Assembly (NCBI GenBank): GCA_031772625.1
Contig: CM062818.1
Span: forward strand, 1,675,878,667-1,675,942,666
Length of the DNA stretch: 64,000 bases
Direction: 5' to 3'
DNA from: Pinus tabuliformis
Lineage: Eukaryota; Streptophyta; Pinopsida; Pinales; Pinaceae
The translations under genes were made by a program, and so were the position numbers. The notes under the pieces were generated by a model. That model saw only the letters and a list, made by a program, of their open reading frames with translations, did no database searches and had not been told where the DNA came from. Of this stretch, positions 32,074 to 49,749 are shown piece by piece; position 1 is the first letter of the stretch, and every line of letters begins with the position of its first letter.

Positions 32074-35000
32074 TAGGGTTCCTTGTTCTACTGGAATTTA
32101 TAGTTTTCTGTTCCACTTTATCCCTTATATTGTGTTATTAGAATACAATCATTTCTATTTTTAACCAAGTTGTTATCTTTGTGTTCTATGTACAACGCAA
32201 CCCTATTCTCAGTCCATCAAACAAGTATTCATGGAACCCTTTCTCTGGGTATATTTTAGTATTTACAGTGTAAAAATGATTGTTTGTAGTTCTATCCTCT
32301 TGTATCTAATAAGATTTGATCTCATTTTATTTCATAGGTACAAATCATCTCTCAAATATCATATTCTTCAAACCCTTCTTCCATCTTCCTATTTTTTTAT
32401 AGGTAACAGATCATCACTACTCCTTGGTTACTCTTCTTATTCATAGAGTAGGCATGCAAAGCCTAATTTGGTGGCTTGTAGGTGACATGGATGTTTTATT
32501 TCCATTTCCCTATTCAAGGTTTTTATCTTCCTTAGATTATGGGTAGTCTATATGGATAGCTGACTGTTTATTGGACTTATATTGTTATATCACCAATGGC
32601 GATTTCTTTATTTTAATCAATAAAAAGCTTACGATTGCTAGTTACTTAAATTATCTTATATCAAAATTCTATCATTTATGGAATTGTAATATATGTGAGG
32701 ATTTTGATAAATCATTCATGTATATTTTATATGAATAGTCAATTAAATTCTTTGATTTTTCTGTTACACTTTCTTTTATGATATGTTGTCACTTTTAGAA
32801 TGTTAACTTGAATTGTTATTATTTCGGCATCAAATTTATTTATTAGTTTTCCTCATTTTCCTATATGTATATGAAACGGTTATCAAAATGGTTCCTATAT
32901 ATTATTTCTGTCCATTGTCATGTGCTAATGCTCTATTTCTAAACTTTGTCGCATTGGTTTGTAATAAAATAATATTCACCTTTTCACCAGCTCTAGTGTA
33001 CTTTTGACTTCCATGACTTGTATCACTACAAGGGATCGACATAGTATACATTAGGGCTTTTCCTTACTTACAATGACAAAATACCCTATATTTTCATGTT
33101 TAATTAAATAGCCTAAGGCATTTCGTGTATATATTTTTTACGTGATGTGATTTATAAACCATAATAATATATAGGGACATAAAATTGTTATTCCTAGTGT
33201 TTATATGCCTTGAATTGTTAACTATGTAAAGTATTAGTCTTATGTTAACATTGATGGTGGGCCCTGGTACTGCACCAAGAATGTTGTAACTCCCAAGAGC
33301 TCCTCAAATCAAATTATCAACCCGAGGTTCATAGAAACTTTGAGGTCATAATGCTTATGCATAATAGGTTGGATTCTACTCATGCCACCCTCAGTCATGA
33401 AATTAGGTCAAAGTTCTAAAAGAACATTCCTCCTACCGAACTATAGTGAAATATTGTTGATGAAAGTACAATTAAAAACTAGTTATAACTATGGAAGCGG
33501 AAATGCCATTTTCTCAACTTGTAGATGTTAATTAATAATTTCATGAAAGGAAAAGGGATAATATATTTGTATAAAGAAAGTTACTTTGTCTTTCATAATT
33601 CATCAAATTAGCAACATAATTTCATGTATCATCTACCTATTTCTCACCTCTTTGGAAATAAGAAACCTAACTTGCATCATACTTGTGATTGAACAAAACC
33701 AATTCTACTTTGTTTTGCAATGAGGAAGAGGAATGGTTGGAGTGGTCTAGGAGCTTACCTTCATCATCAAATCACAAATTGGGGTCATTATTCATCCTAC
33801 TAAGCTAATGTTGAAGTGGGGATCAAAACTAGTGAAGAAAAGCGATGCTACAAGCCTGCTATAGGTGTTGTTACATGAGGTCCTATATTGATACATGAGA
33901 TCCTATAATGTTACAAGAGGGGTTCCAAGAGGAATTTTAGGGTGAAAATGCTATCTTGAGGGCATGAAGAGGTGGATAGAGGTTAGAGAGAGTGAATTAA
34001 GGTTGGGTTGAGCCCCCTAGACAAGCCCAAGACCTCTAAGAGGTATTTCATGCACCGATATGAATTCTCATAGTGTCCTAAGTTCACTAGAAAAAGCGTG
34101 GAAACAAATTTTTGGGACATAATTGTGGGGTGGAGAGAGGAGACTAAGAAGTCCAAGATCGAGGTGGAAGAGGTATTTTGCCGTATAGACCAATATAGCC
34201 TTGCAACCAGCCACATGTATACATCAATTGATCATTAAAAAAGTGATACAAACTATGATGGAAAAGATGTGCTGAATTTAAATAACAATTATTTTATGCC
34301 ATAACACTACTCTAATCATAAAATTGACTTCTAAGATACAGAAGGAAAATGTGAAGAAGAAAAACTAACATTTGTCTATTTCAAGAAATCATAAACACGA
34401 TATTTTTGGACTAAGATTGTGAATCCTTACAACCATTCTCCCACAATATAGGTGATGTAGAAGCTTGCAATCATAGTTTTTTATAGTTTAAACTCCATTG
34501 AAATAAAATAATATATGAAATTCTTGGAATTATGAACAAAACACAAGTACACAAGAGGGACCAAAGGCTCATGGTTAGGTCGAAACCCAAGGGTCTCAAC
34601 CTTTTAAAACTAACTCAGGTGCATCTTAATAACCAACTTCCCATTATCAGAAAGTAAAAGCGTCATACATCACATAAAATTTCAAAATGAAAATGTCAAA
34701 TTATGAGCTCAATAGTTACACCTAGTTGAATCAAAACTTTGAATAATAATGAGATTTTCATCTCGTTTATTTATACAAAAAGGTAGCTGATAACATCTCC
34801 CTCAAAAATAGGAGTGATTCCCTCCTTGATCTTGGAAATGGTGGATCTAGTCACTCTTTAGCTTTAGTTCTACTAGGAGTTAATCGATTTCCAACGAATT
34901 TGAACTGGTGAGAGATGATGATGTGACCCCAAGCTAACTTAGGGAGTTAAGGAGGTGGAAAACCCCCTATATTCTCTACTGGTTGTCTCCATCAAGTCCC

Positions 35001-35632
35001 TAAATAGTAATTTCCTCAAAAATGCTTATTTTTCGGGCAATTAAATCACATTAGGCCACATACTATGAGAAACACCTTTTACTGTTCTTACTAAGAATAA
35101 TATAACAAAAAATGTGAATTAATGTGAGAATATGATAGGTTTGAGGCTAGAGGATGGCATGATGATATTCAATATGTAAATATTGATGGGAATCATCATC
35201 ACGCATTTTGAAGTTGTTTCTCATACTATAAGAAACTTAGTCATCCATGTGAACCTCTTTCATGGCCTTCATGGCCTCTATAACATGCCAAGTCTCCTGA
35301 GATGGCTTACCCTCTTATGGTTAAAAACTTAAATTTGTTTCCATCTTAGTCCACTCCCTCTACTCTTTTGTTTCATGCATTTCTTCTTGTATCCCTAACA
35401 ACAACGGTGGACTGATTTTGAGTCCTATCCACCTAATTTTAATCCTCTTTAGTCATGCTATGTTGTTTGGAAAGCTTGCAAACTCTATGTTCCCAATATT
35501 TTAAATTTTTATTAAAAGTGTTGAATGGATTTCTCCTGGGTAGCAAGGTATTTGAGTGCTAAAGTAGCATCATTGGAGATGAGGTTATAATTCCTGGTGA
35601 CAACCTTAGGGCTTACTAGCTATGCTCTGACA
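32074..35632. other. No recognisable gene
   Basis: About 3.5 kb of AT-rich sequence with short open frames that look random. A stretch at 33850-33930 (repeated ATGAGxTCCTATA) distantly resembles the spacer of element C near 46560-46640 and may be a relict of that family. Nothing else is supported. Confidence 0.5.
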
Positions 35633-35646
35633 TATAAGGGTTTCTT
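35633..35646. repeat. LINE 1 target site duplication, left copy
   Basis: TATAAGGGTTTCTT is repeated exactly at 42226-42239. Fourteen bases is typical for LINE insertion by target-primed reverse transcription. Confidence 0.93.
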
Positions 35647-36481
35647 TCTTTTTTTTTTACAAATTCGGTTGCTATATTAATCTCTGAAAAAAGGAAAGGA
35701 GTTAGGACTCCTGAAATACAATAGATGTCGAATTAAGTCAGGATCGGAGGAGTTACATAGCAGAAAGATCTCCTTAATCCTTCTTATTCTGGTTTTGAGA
35801 AATTCTTGACAGGAATAGATTCTTACAAATTGGAACAGCAAAAATTGACATTGGTAAATCATTTCTGATCCATACTAATGTGGTTGTTATGCCATGCTAT
35901 GTATACCTCCGACATTTCTTCACCTTCCATGTGATTGATGCTTGAAGGATTTGGGATTTCGTTGTTGGAGATGTTCTCCATGTAATTCAGAGCCGCAATG
36001 GGATCTTCCACCTGGCTGCCTATTATCGACCGGTGATTGAGTTGTTGAAGAAGAGGAAGGATCCTATGCTGGAAAAGATCGATAGCAGTGGAGAACTGCC
36101 TATGAGTTCTGACAGATAAGGAAACAAACAAGTCCTCTCGGCCACCAGAGTTCTGCGAGATAGCAAACAGAGGATCTATTGAAAGGAAGGACGCTGAGTA
36201 ATAACGTGGAGAAAGGCGGGATGGGTGAGGGTCGAACTTGGGGAAAGAAGGGGAATCTGGGGAAAGGCAAAGGGTGACTTGGAAACTACTCATAAAGTTC
36301 AAAGAGGCGAGAGTGTGAAGAGAGGAGGTAACGATATTACTTAAAAGGAGCAGAGCTTTGAGGGAATCTGATCTGCACCAAATCCTGTTACAATTAATGG
36401 TTTTGATGGATGTCTGGGAAGCCTGAGACCACTTCTTTCTGTCAGGGAAAACTGATTTGATGCAAGGTAAACAGAATCGGA

Positions 36482-36485
<4 letters not shown>
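35647..36485 (-). other. LINE 1 3' region and poly(A) tail
   Basis: After the RNase H stop a 208-codon open frame (36485-35859) overlaps by a few bases. I recognise no domain in it; it may be a decayed ORF2 extension or chance. The sequence then ends in an A-rich tail next to the target duplication. Confidence 0.6.
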
Positions 36486-40850
<4,365 letters not shown>

Positions 40851-41339
40851 TGAATATTTGGCATACGAAGAGGTGCCCGCCTTTCTTTATCTTTGTAATT
40901 TGTCTCTTTTTCTTGATGCCCCTGAATGAAAGACTCTATTGGGGTTTGAGTTCCCATGGCTATATCTTTCTGAGCGTTCTCATCCCTATGTTGCTTAGAT
41001 GATTTTCTACCAAGTCCAGGTTTCTTAAAGATATTGCTAGCAGTTCCATGTTCTTTAGTGCTGCTTCTGGTCTACCTAGAAAGAGAGGGTTCTAGGGAAG
41101 CTTGTGATGAGATGTTCAGAAAGGGTGGGGGATCAGAGGGCTCAAAGAGGATTGGGGGGGCTGAGGAGGATCCATGGAAGATGGATTGAGGGAAGATAAG
41201 ACTAGGAAGGGATTAGAGGAAGAAGGGATCGGCGGATCTGGGGGGGTGGATAGATGAAGGAGGGGAGGAAGAAGAGGGTCGAGAAGCAAAGGGAGCTAGA
41301 GGATCTGATTCTAGGGGGGTTTGGGTGGTGGGGCAGACT

Positions 41340-42018
41340 TCTTCTTTTTAACCGTTTCCCAATGGCCTTCTTGTTCACTGCTATCTGCATCAATAAGTTT
41401 AGAACATCTATTGGCAAAGTGTCCATATTCGTGACATACCTTACATTTAAAAGGAATCTGCTCGTAGTCCAGCTACTGGATATGGATCCATTCATCGACT
41501 TTCAGTTTCATTGCTTCTGGTAGACATTTTCCAAGATCCACTTCGACACAGATCCTTGCGCAGGCCTACATGTTATCTTTTGGTTCACTACGATCGATGT
41601 ACTTGCCCACTGCATTCCCGATGGAATGAATAGACTCATATCCCTAGTAGGGGAGAGGGAGGTGAGGGAGACGAACCCAAACCGGAATAGCACTGGGGAC
41701 ATCCAGTTTAGGATCAAAGTTTGGAGTCCATTTGTTGAGGTAGAGGCCTCTTAAGTCCATGAAATAGGGCCCGTTTATGAAGATTAAGTCCTTATCCTCT
41801 TTGGATTCAAAGTGGAATGTGAAGTAGCCTTTCCCATAGAACCTGATGGAGATTTTCCCTTGAATCTTGCCAGACCAGTTTCTTTCAACCCGTCTTTGAA
41901 CAATTCTAGGAGAAGGCCAAAGGCCTGTAAATTGTCTTATGAGACCTTTTTCAGTGAGAGACAAAGCTGCCATGCGAGGCAGGGCCGGAGGCAGCTGAAC
42001 TTCCTGGAGTACATCCAA
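41340..42018 (-). pseudogene. LINE 1 ORF1: DUF4283-like domain and zinc knuckle
   Basis: The RNA-binding ORF1 of plant L1 elements. The first frame (42018-41644) has LSLTEKGLIRQFTGLWPSPR, GKGYFTFHFESKEDKDLIF, GPYFMDLRGLYLNKWTPNF and IPVWVRLPHLPLPY. After a frame change, LDYEQIPFKCKVCHEYGHFA with the closing NRC (41478 downward) is a CCHC knuckle. The hydrophilic C-terminus is broken. The order matches ORF1 of LINE 2 at 54281. Confidence 0.88.
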
Positions 42019-42225
42019 CTTCTTGATGAATCTTGAAAGAGCAGGCCTGGGGTGCTACGGAGGTAGGGATTTCACCAAATCAGGTAAGGCGCGCTGAGTA
42101 TCAACCCCCTCCAGAGGCCGATCAAAGGGGGCCATGGCAGGAGGCCAAAGCCCGGGCAGGCACAGTAGATCGCAGGGAGACGCAGAGAAGGGCGTGCATG
42201 CATGGGAACCAGCGAGGACTACTTC

Positions 42226-42239
42226 TATAAGGGTTTCTT
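42226..42239. repeat. LINE 1 target site duplication, right copy
   Basis: This exact copy of 35633-35646 marks the 5' end of the minus-strand LINE. Confidence 0.93.
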
Positions 42240-44159
42240 ATCCTCCTTTGTTATCACCTTTTTCACCTCCTCATCCCTTGTCTCCTCATGATTCAACCAA
42301 GATACTAAAGCCATTAATTGCATGTATCCAAATCTTGAAGTGGGATGCCAAAATTTAGATTTGTCAAAGTGAAAATATACATGTAGAGTTAAGCTAACTT
42401 TTCCCTTTCTTCCATACTATTTTGGCTGCAAGACTCAATAAATTTCTTGTAGTTTTGAAATGGTAGAGACACATATTATGCTAGAGATTTTATTTGGAGT
42501 TGTAGCCACTCTTCTTTGAGTAAGAGAGCATAAGATTTTTATGGTTCCTTTCATTGCAGGGCTTCCCTAGAGAGACCTGCCATGGTAGAAAGTTGTGATT
42601 CTTTCTCCTACAACCTCTCTTTCAATGTTGTGTTTTCTTCCTATAGCTACTCCATAATACACTCCCTTAGTCCCAAATCACTCAAATCCTTACCCATTTC
42701 AATGAATTTCTCCTCCATGAGGCCCACATCTTCCACATTCCTGGATTTTACAATTTTCATCAACATGTGGGTTCTCCCTCTATTTATCTCCTTCTCATAG
42801 AGGAGTGAGACTGCAAACTTATTAGGCATAATCCTTTCTCATTCAATAAATTTGTTGTAGGACCCTAAGCTAGGCTATGGATTAGGCTCATGGATACATT
42901 ATAGGTCTTTTCCAAATTAATGTGAGGTGGTTTCTTCCTTATGTAACTCTTTTTTATTCTGTTGTAGCTTCCCCTGTTCCTCATGTAGTAGATATTGCCC
43001 CTCCTATAGAAAACCTTGTCTCTCCTATACAAAACTGTAGCTTCTCTTCTTCTACTTTCCCAAAGGATGCTCGTGTACTTGGCTTCTTTTAGGCCATTGA
43101 CCTAGTGGTGGGCCTACCGATAGATGCTACAAGTGACTTGGTTTTGGTTTTAGGGGGAGTGACCTCATCAATATTTCCTTCACTGGGTCCTATGTAGATT
43201 TTCTGGTATATTCTCAGCTCATGTAATGTACTAGAATGCAAGACAAAATCTACTCTACTTCTTCAACAACGGAAATCAATAGATAAAAAAAATAAGCAAC
43301 AAGAGGAATATAATCAATATGTCATAACACAATATTTCTTTGGGTAAATCTTACTACTCAAAACCTCAACTATCTACATTTAATTAATAAGAAATCTAAG
43401 TGAAAACAAAAATCTTGTTGTCACAAGAAAAATCCTAGCACAAGTATGATCAAATCTCTACCTCACAAGCCCGCTCTAGCCAACACTTAGCCAATTTGGT
43501 TGCCTTCCAAGCCCCTACTTCCTTGCGTAATTCCTTGGATGATCAACCCATATGAATTGGGAAATAATGCTTACAGAACTACACAATCCAAACATAGGTC
43601 CTTCTCTGATTGGATGGATGATATGCACAACTCAAAAAATCATACAACTAATAGTACATTGTCCTTGCACTCTAGTCTCAACTGGGTCCTTCTCTGAACT
43701 GACATGCATGAGTTTCTCATGTGGGACTCTTTAGTTAACTAGAGTAGCATTGGTCGATTCACTGATGCACTAACCCACTACTAGCCCACTATTAGTTCTA
43801 AAAATAGTTAGAACTAGTTTACCTGACCATAACTCAACCAAGCCGAGTTATATAATTAAAACTCAAATAAACTCATCCTTCACCCCTAAAATTTAAGGAG
43901 AACATATACAAGGCTACAAAAAGACTTCCAACTCAAAATCCCTAATCTAATTAAGTCAATTCAAATTAATTAACTATTTACAGGTTGCTAGGAGAATAGA
44001 GTTCAATTTTAATTCCCAGTTTAATTCAAGGACAAGTTAAACTGGAATTTCTTGTTGCCATTTATCAAAATCATACTTCTTCCTTTTTAATTTGTGATTT
44101 ATCAATAATTATAGGGACCTTTGTTTGAGCTTGTGGTTTTCCCTGTCTAATTATGATGC
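42240..44159. other. No recognisable gene; possible 3' part of element C
   Basis: No domain is recognised. It lies downstream of ORF3 of element C on the minus strand, so it could include the 3' LTR of C, but no polypurine tract, TG...CA ends or TATA box can be matched to element A. Degenerate CTATAGAAAA/CTATACAAAA words lie near 42995-43030. Confidence 0.45.
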
Positions 44160-45133
44160 TCCACCTAATTTTGAAGTATACGGGACCTTGTCTTCATTTC
44201 CTCCTCTTGGGCTTGATGGGAGTGCCCAATTTAGCCAATTTTGTAGCTACTTCCTATTCAATATCCCTCGGAGATAATCTTATTTTATGTGTTCTTATCT
44301 CTAATTCTTTGGGTTTAGAAGACTCCTCAAGGATTATTCTTCCTTTTACCTTCTTCTCCCACCATTATCCTTTAATTTTTGCTTCTCCTTCCTCTGCCTT
44401 TGTTGTCTCTTCCTCCTTTGTTGTTTCTCCTTCTTCTTCTTCTATTTTTCCTTGTTTACCTCCAATGCTAGAGGCTATTTTTTTCTCCAGGATTGATGGC
44501 TTGGGTTTCTATGCAAGTCTCCCTATCCATGTCAAAAAATTTAGTCCACAGGACAGGGATCCTCAAGTGGTTCAAAGAATTCATCACTATTAACATAATG
44601 AGGCCATGATGAGCTAAGTGTTGGTGTTTTCCTTCCCTCACCTTCTCACTCATGTCCATGACTGATTGTAGGAGGAAATGGGGAACACTAAGTCTTTGAG
44701 GGAGATTCAATTATTTCTTGAACCTCATCTCATGGAGAAATATGAAATGTCAGGCATAAACCATACTCAATATCCCTTCACAAGATATATACTTGAGGAT
44801 ATGGTAAGCTACCTCATCCCAAGGGTAAGGTAGGATATATCTTCTTTCTCCAATATTTTCTTCTACAAGCTTGTCTTTTAAATTGAACAATATTTTCCTA
44901 GTTGTGACACTGACTTCCTTGTCTTCATTTCTCCACCTAATTCCTAGGGGTAAGGTGGTCACTTTGCTTATGGTTTTAGGACTTAAATAGATGGCCAAAC
45001 GTCTGAAAATGGTAGTGGAATTTTCTTCCTCTTCAAGATGTAATGCCACGGAAAGCTCATGAGCAAGATCATCATCATACCCTTTTAACAACCCAAAGAA
45101 ACCCAAAAGTTGGTGTCTTCTGAATATTTCCAC
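44160..45133 (-). pseudogene. Element C ORF3 relict
   Basis: The third copy of the post-pol ORF in this window. On the minus strand it reads LLKGYDDDLAHELSVAL, FRRLAIYLSPKTIS..TTLPLG, PYPWDEVAYHILKYI, SCEG and RLSVPHFLLQSV, then HHGLIML. The frame is unbroken in phase from 45133 to 44468 apart from two stops (TGA and TAA) near 44755 and 44710. A Lys/Glu-rich tail and a KLAKLGTPIKPKRRK segment, like ALAALSTPPKPKEKR in element A, extend it to about 44160. Order and spacing match element A better than B. Confidence 0.85.
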
Positions 45134-47058
45134 TACAGGAGAGTCTTTTGGGATCCTTTTGTTTTCTGAGAGTTCTCTTATGTTAAAACTCTGTCGTTTA
45201 TTCTATTGTTCCTCCTTGGTTCTATTTAGGTGTGGAATTCAAAAAAAATATTAAACAAAAGAGACCTCCTACTTCATAATTGACTATTTTAGGCTATCAA
45301 TTTCAAGAAGACTTCTCATGTAAGTGGATATAAAAACAAGGAAGGAGGATGTCACTTACTTCTTGCCAAAACAATTTTGTGTGTTCATGATGGTTTTAAG
45401 ACAATTTTGAGCCACTCAGTCTCCTTTTCAACCTTGCAATTTCCCCTGTAGTTATTTTTCAGCCCTCCTATAACATTTGCAAGCATGCCTATAGTTTCCT
45501 CCTATATCACTTGCCAACAAGGTTTGAAACTTCTTAGTGGCACCCTAGGTGGTATAATACAATAGCTCGTACATCCTCTACCTATTTTTGGAATGATTGA
45601 TGGTGCAAATGAAGTTGATACCAGTACAAAATATTCTCTTTTGGGTAAAAGCTCAGAGCGCTATAGTGAAATGGAATTAACATGAGTATTATTTTTTGGA
45701 TCATTTCCCTCACTCCTTGTAATCATTTCACCCCATGATTCGAGGACACCACCTCACTCTGAGTTGGAATCTCCATGTTTAATGGGAGAATTAGCACAAA
45801 CTTAAGTTTACTAACCGAGGGTGGCCAAGTTCACTTGCCAACTCCAGCCTATCAAAACACCTCTCTCGAGCATTACACATTTTAGTCATTTTATGCATAG
45901 AGAATGGGTGAGGGTTGCCATACGTGGGCCTGTCTGTGGATCAAATTGTTGGAGATAGTTTCATGCTAAAGTTGGGCCATATAACATCATGATCACGGGA
46001 CTTGACTCTTTTAATTGTTTCCTATGCATGTCTTCATAACTTGATGATATGTCGATGGTTGACTTTTTTGTGTGTGTGCAGGTCTCTATCTTATGTCCAT
46101 GTTGTTGTTGTTAGTGGGAAGCCTTGTTGAGGATGATGTGTCCCTTCATGGTTGTAGAAAAGGCTCCATCATGTCTTTTGTGGGTGGAAAAAAGAAGATA
46201 TCATGGATTTAAGTTGTGACTACATAGGCTCCTACAGGAGGAGTTTTCTTCCTCTAAAACTATTTTGATCCTCCAATGAAGTCTTTCTCTTGCATGATGG
46301 TGTTGAGGGAGATGATAAAAATCCATGAGGATAGGATTAGAGTGATGAGGAAGTAGTGCAAGCATTGGAGAAATAAAAAGGTGGCTTCTTTGTTTTTTAG
46401 AGGTATGAAGAAATGGAAAATTTGAGAATGTTTTGGTGAAATGGAGTGGATGGGTGATGGACATATGATGAGTAAATCATTGGAAGAACCCCTTTGTCAT
46501 TTCCTAGAGGAATCGTGGACTTTTTTGTTGTTCTCCTCATTGGGTCCTCTTCCTATATCTTCATAGGATCCTCCTATAGCATTACAGGACCTCAATTAGT
46601 AATACAGGTCCTTCCTGTAGCATCATGGTGAGGACGTAAAATTCAAATTTCTTGTTGATTCGATGGTAGAGAGAGATGGTTATATGAATGGATAGTATGG
46701 ATGAGATATTGTAGGTTTTTTGCTATAGCCATTAAATTTTCCAATTGTATGTAGTCCTGCAAAATGGGAGAGTGGTTATGGGCCATGGTGTAACCATCTT
46801 CCTTGTGTTCCTCTTTTTTCCTTTTTTTTTTTAATTTTCTTTTGAGACAAGCAGACTGCCTCTATAGAGGTTTTAAACCTACATGCCTTCCATAGGTTAC
46901 TCGGTTGAGGTTTTTACATAGGAATCATCATTTTTTCTTCTCTTTTTTTTTGCTCCTAGGTGGCCTCAAAGAGGTTTTCAACCCTGCAGTTGGCCTTATA
47001 TGGCTCATAGAGGTTTTCATCCGGTCCTTCTTATTATTATTTTTTATTTTTCAAATTT
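45134..47058 (-). other. Element C spacer between pol and ORF3
   Basis: A 1.9-kb spacer like that of element A. Degenerate GAAAACCTC stem-loops lie at 46850-47035, again in two pairs separated by a purine tract. Copies of TACAGGA/CTATAGGA, relatives of the element A signature motif, lie at 46560-46625. No gene is supported. Confidence 0.7.
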
Positions 47059-48905
47059 CTAGGAATATTGTCGATTGGAAGCTATGAAACTCCCAATCGC
47101 ATTTAATTCTTTGCCGATTGAGCTAATAAAGTCTTCCTTGGACATAGTTATTCTATATAGATTCAATCTATAACAATTTATAAGTACGGGAATAGCTTCC
47201 TCGTCATTGGTTCTGATCTCAATATAAACATTTTCATGACACTTTTCTACTAGGTATGGACCCAACCATCTTATCGTTAGCTTCCCTTTTTAATATTTGA
47301 ACCTAGAATCATATAATAGTGCATGATATCCTTCTTGAAAAGTGTTTTCCCTAATATGCCTGTCTTTCTAGACCTTTCTTTGTAGCTGTATGACTTTAGC
47401 ATGTATCATATCTTGCATCCTCAACTCACCTGTGCCATTAAGTTGGAGAAACCTTTATTGTTGTTTTGTAGTTAAATCTATGTCTAGTTGAGCTTTTATC
47501 CTCAAAGTGTTATATTCAAACTCAATAGAAATAAAATCCTTCTTCCCATAAACCAAGTCATATGGAGTGAACCAAGTGGTGATTTTCCAAGTTCCATTGT
47601 AGGCTCAAGTGGGATCTACTAATATTTCAGCCCAATCTTTCCTACTACTCCTAACAACCTTGGTAAGGATGCTCTCCAATGTTCTATTTGTGATCTTTAG
47701 TTTCCCATTTGATTGAGGGTCATAGGAAGTGGATATCTTGTGCTTGATATGGTGTTTTACCATGATATCTTCAATTAGATTTGAAGTTAATTTTTCTCCT
47801 TAATCAATGACTAACTCCCTTGGATACCCAAACTTTTAGAAGATGTTTTCTCTTAAAAATATCAACCACATTTTGCTCAGTTGATGCTTTGACTTCCTTT
47901 GTCTCATCCCAATTTTTCAAGTAATTAGTGCACACAATGATGTACCTCTTATGTCCTGATGGTTGATCAATTGACCAAATGAAATCCATGTCCCACATAC
48001 CAAATGGATCTAAGGCCACTTGAGTTTGTATGGCCATTTCATCCCTTTGTTTTGGTTTACCCATCCTTTGGCACCGATCGTGCATCTAGTGCTGTATCTC
48101 CTTACATATTGATGTAAATTGGGCCAATATTAACCAAATGTAAAAATTTCAAGGTTTTACTCTTAGTAGAAAAATGACTATCACAAGATCCATAATGACA
48201 TGCCGAGAGGATGTCAAAGACCGCTTCTACTCTTACACGTCTCCTCAAGATCTGATATGGTCCCAATATGAAAATATTACCCCCAATCTAAGTGAAAGGA
48301 GAGATTTTCCTTACAAACTTTCTTTTCCCTATGGATGATAGATTAGGAGGGAACCTCCCAGGAACCAAGTAGTTGGCTATGTCAGCAAACTAGCGAGATA
48401 GACTCAAGATCGAAAAGAGGTGTTCATATGGAAGTTGATAATCCACCATATCCCCATTACCTATAGGTAAGGTTAATCTAAACAAGAAATTTACAACCAA
48501 ATTTTTGTTCCCTTGTTTGTAAATAATATTCAAATCAAATTGTTGCAAAAGTAACAACCATATAATTATCTTGGAATTGGAAATAGGCTTATTCATCAAA
48601 TCTTTAATGTTTCATTATCAATATGAACAAAAGTTTGATACCCAATGATATAGTGCCTGAATTTATTTGAAGAATGTACTACAACTAAGAGCCCTTTTTT
48701 AGTGAAAGTATAATTCAACTCAACTTTAGACAAATTATTAGTAATGTAATAGATAACATAAGGTAATTTATCTTCTAATTGTGGTAAGGATACCCCCACA
48801 ACTTTACCTGATGCATCAATATGGATATGGAAAGACAATGCCTAGCTGGGACCCCTAAGGATGGGTGCAGTGGTATAATTTTCTTTCAACACTTAAAGGA
48901 CCTAT
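47059..48905 (-). pseudogene. Element C: Ty3/Athila-like RNase H and integrase relict
   Basis: RNase H is legible at 48838-48390: LSFHIHIDASGKVVG, LPYVIYYITNNLSK, NKFRHYIIGYQTFVHID and NSKIIIWLLLLQQFDLN. Integrase follows with DRCQRMGKPKQRDEMAIQ, VALDPFGMWDMDFIWSI and VCTNYLKNWDETK (48085-47804), and the C-terminal GPYLVEKCHEN and INCYRLNLYR (47265-47059). It is closest to element A. Many frames and stops show an old copy. Similarity begins abruptly at about 48905 (TAPILRGP), so the RT and gag parts are lost. Confidence 0.9.
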
Positions 48906-49749
48906 TAACAATTGTTTGTGCAATGAAAATATGAATATGTTGAAGCCTCAAAAGTCTTTGCGAAAACATGGGGTAAAAACACTCGGTCTGGACCTTGAAA
49001 GCTACTCCTTGTCTGTTTGATATAGTGGCTCTTACAGGGGATAATGGGACCAGTTTCCCAGAGAGATTTTCTAATGTTGGTGAGATGATATATGATGTAA
49101 TGGGGAATAATTGAGCTAAGTTTAATCTAATCTAACTACTAAACATGCATATATCTTGTTTTAACACTATCTAACTGTAAATATACCCAGGAATAAAATA
49201 CGATATGTGATCTACAATGATGTAATCAACAATTGGTAATAACGATCATTCAAATGCCAAAAGAAATTAAATCATTTAATAATAATACTTCTGGATAAAT
49301 AGTTAGACAAAACTATTGAGAAAAATATATCACATATAAAAATTGTTCATATATTCAAAAAAAAATAAGAGCTAACATCATGCAAAAGTGTAATAATGCT
49401 AAATTATAATTCAGACATTCATACATAAAACAATTGAAAGAAGAAGTATTTCTTAATACATAAATAAAACATGATCATACGATAAAATTACCATATATGA
49501 TAATTCTTGCTCATGTGCTTCAACAATATTGACCCAATTTCATTCAATCCAACACATTATAGGAGTATAGAAGTGCATTTGAGTAGAGCATGCTAGATAT
49601 TTAAAGAAAAATAGATCATGTTCCATTAATTTCATCAAAACCTCATAAAAAGTACCGAAGTGTAATGTTTTGAAAAGTGTTTCTGATAAATATTTTGGAC
49701 CCCTCTCTAAATGAATGAGTGGGGTTTAAATACTAAAAATATATGCCTC
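48906..49749. other. No recognisable gene
   Basis: AT-rich sequence between the truncated element C and the large minus-strand relict. No motif or LTR end is evident. Confidence 0.5.

Noticed and set aside
27251..35632. Short open frames (60-78 codons) as host genes
   Set aside because: They have no domain, no coding bias and no neighbours supporting exons, apart from the Copia relict at 30260-31371.
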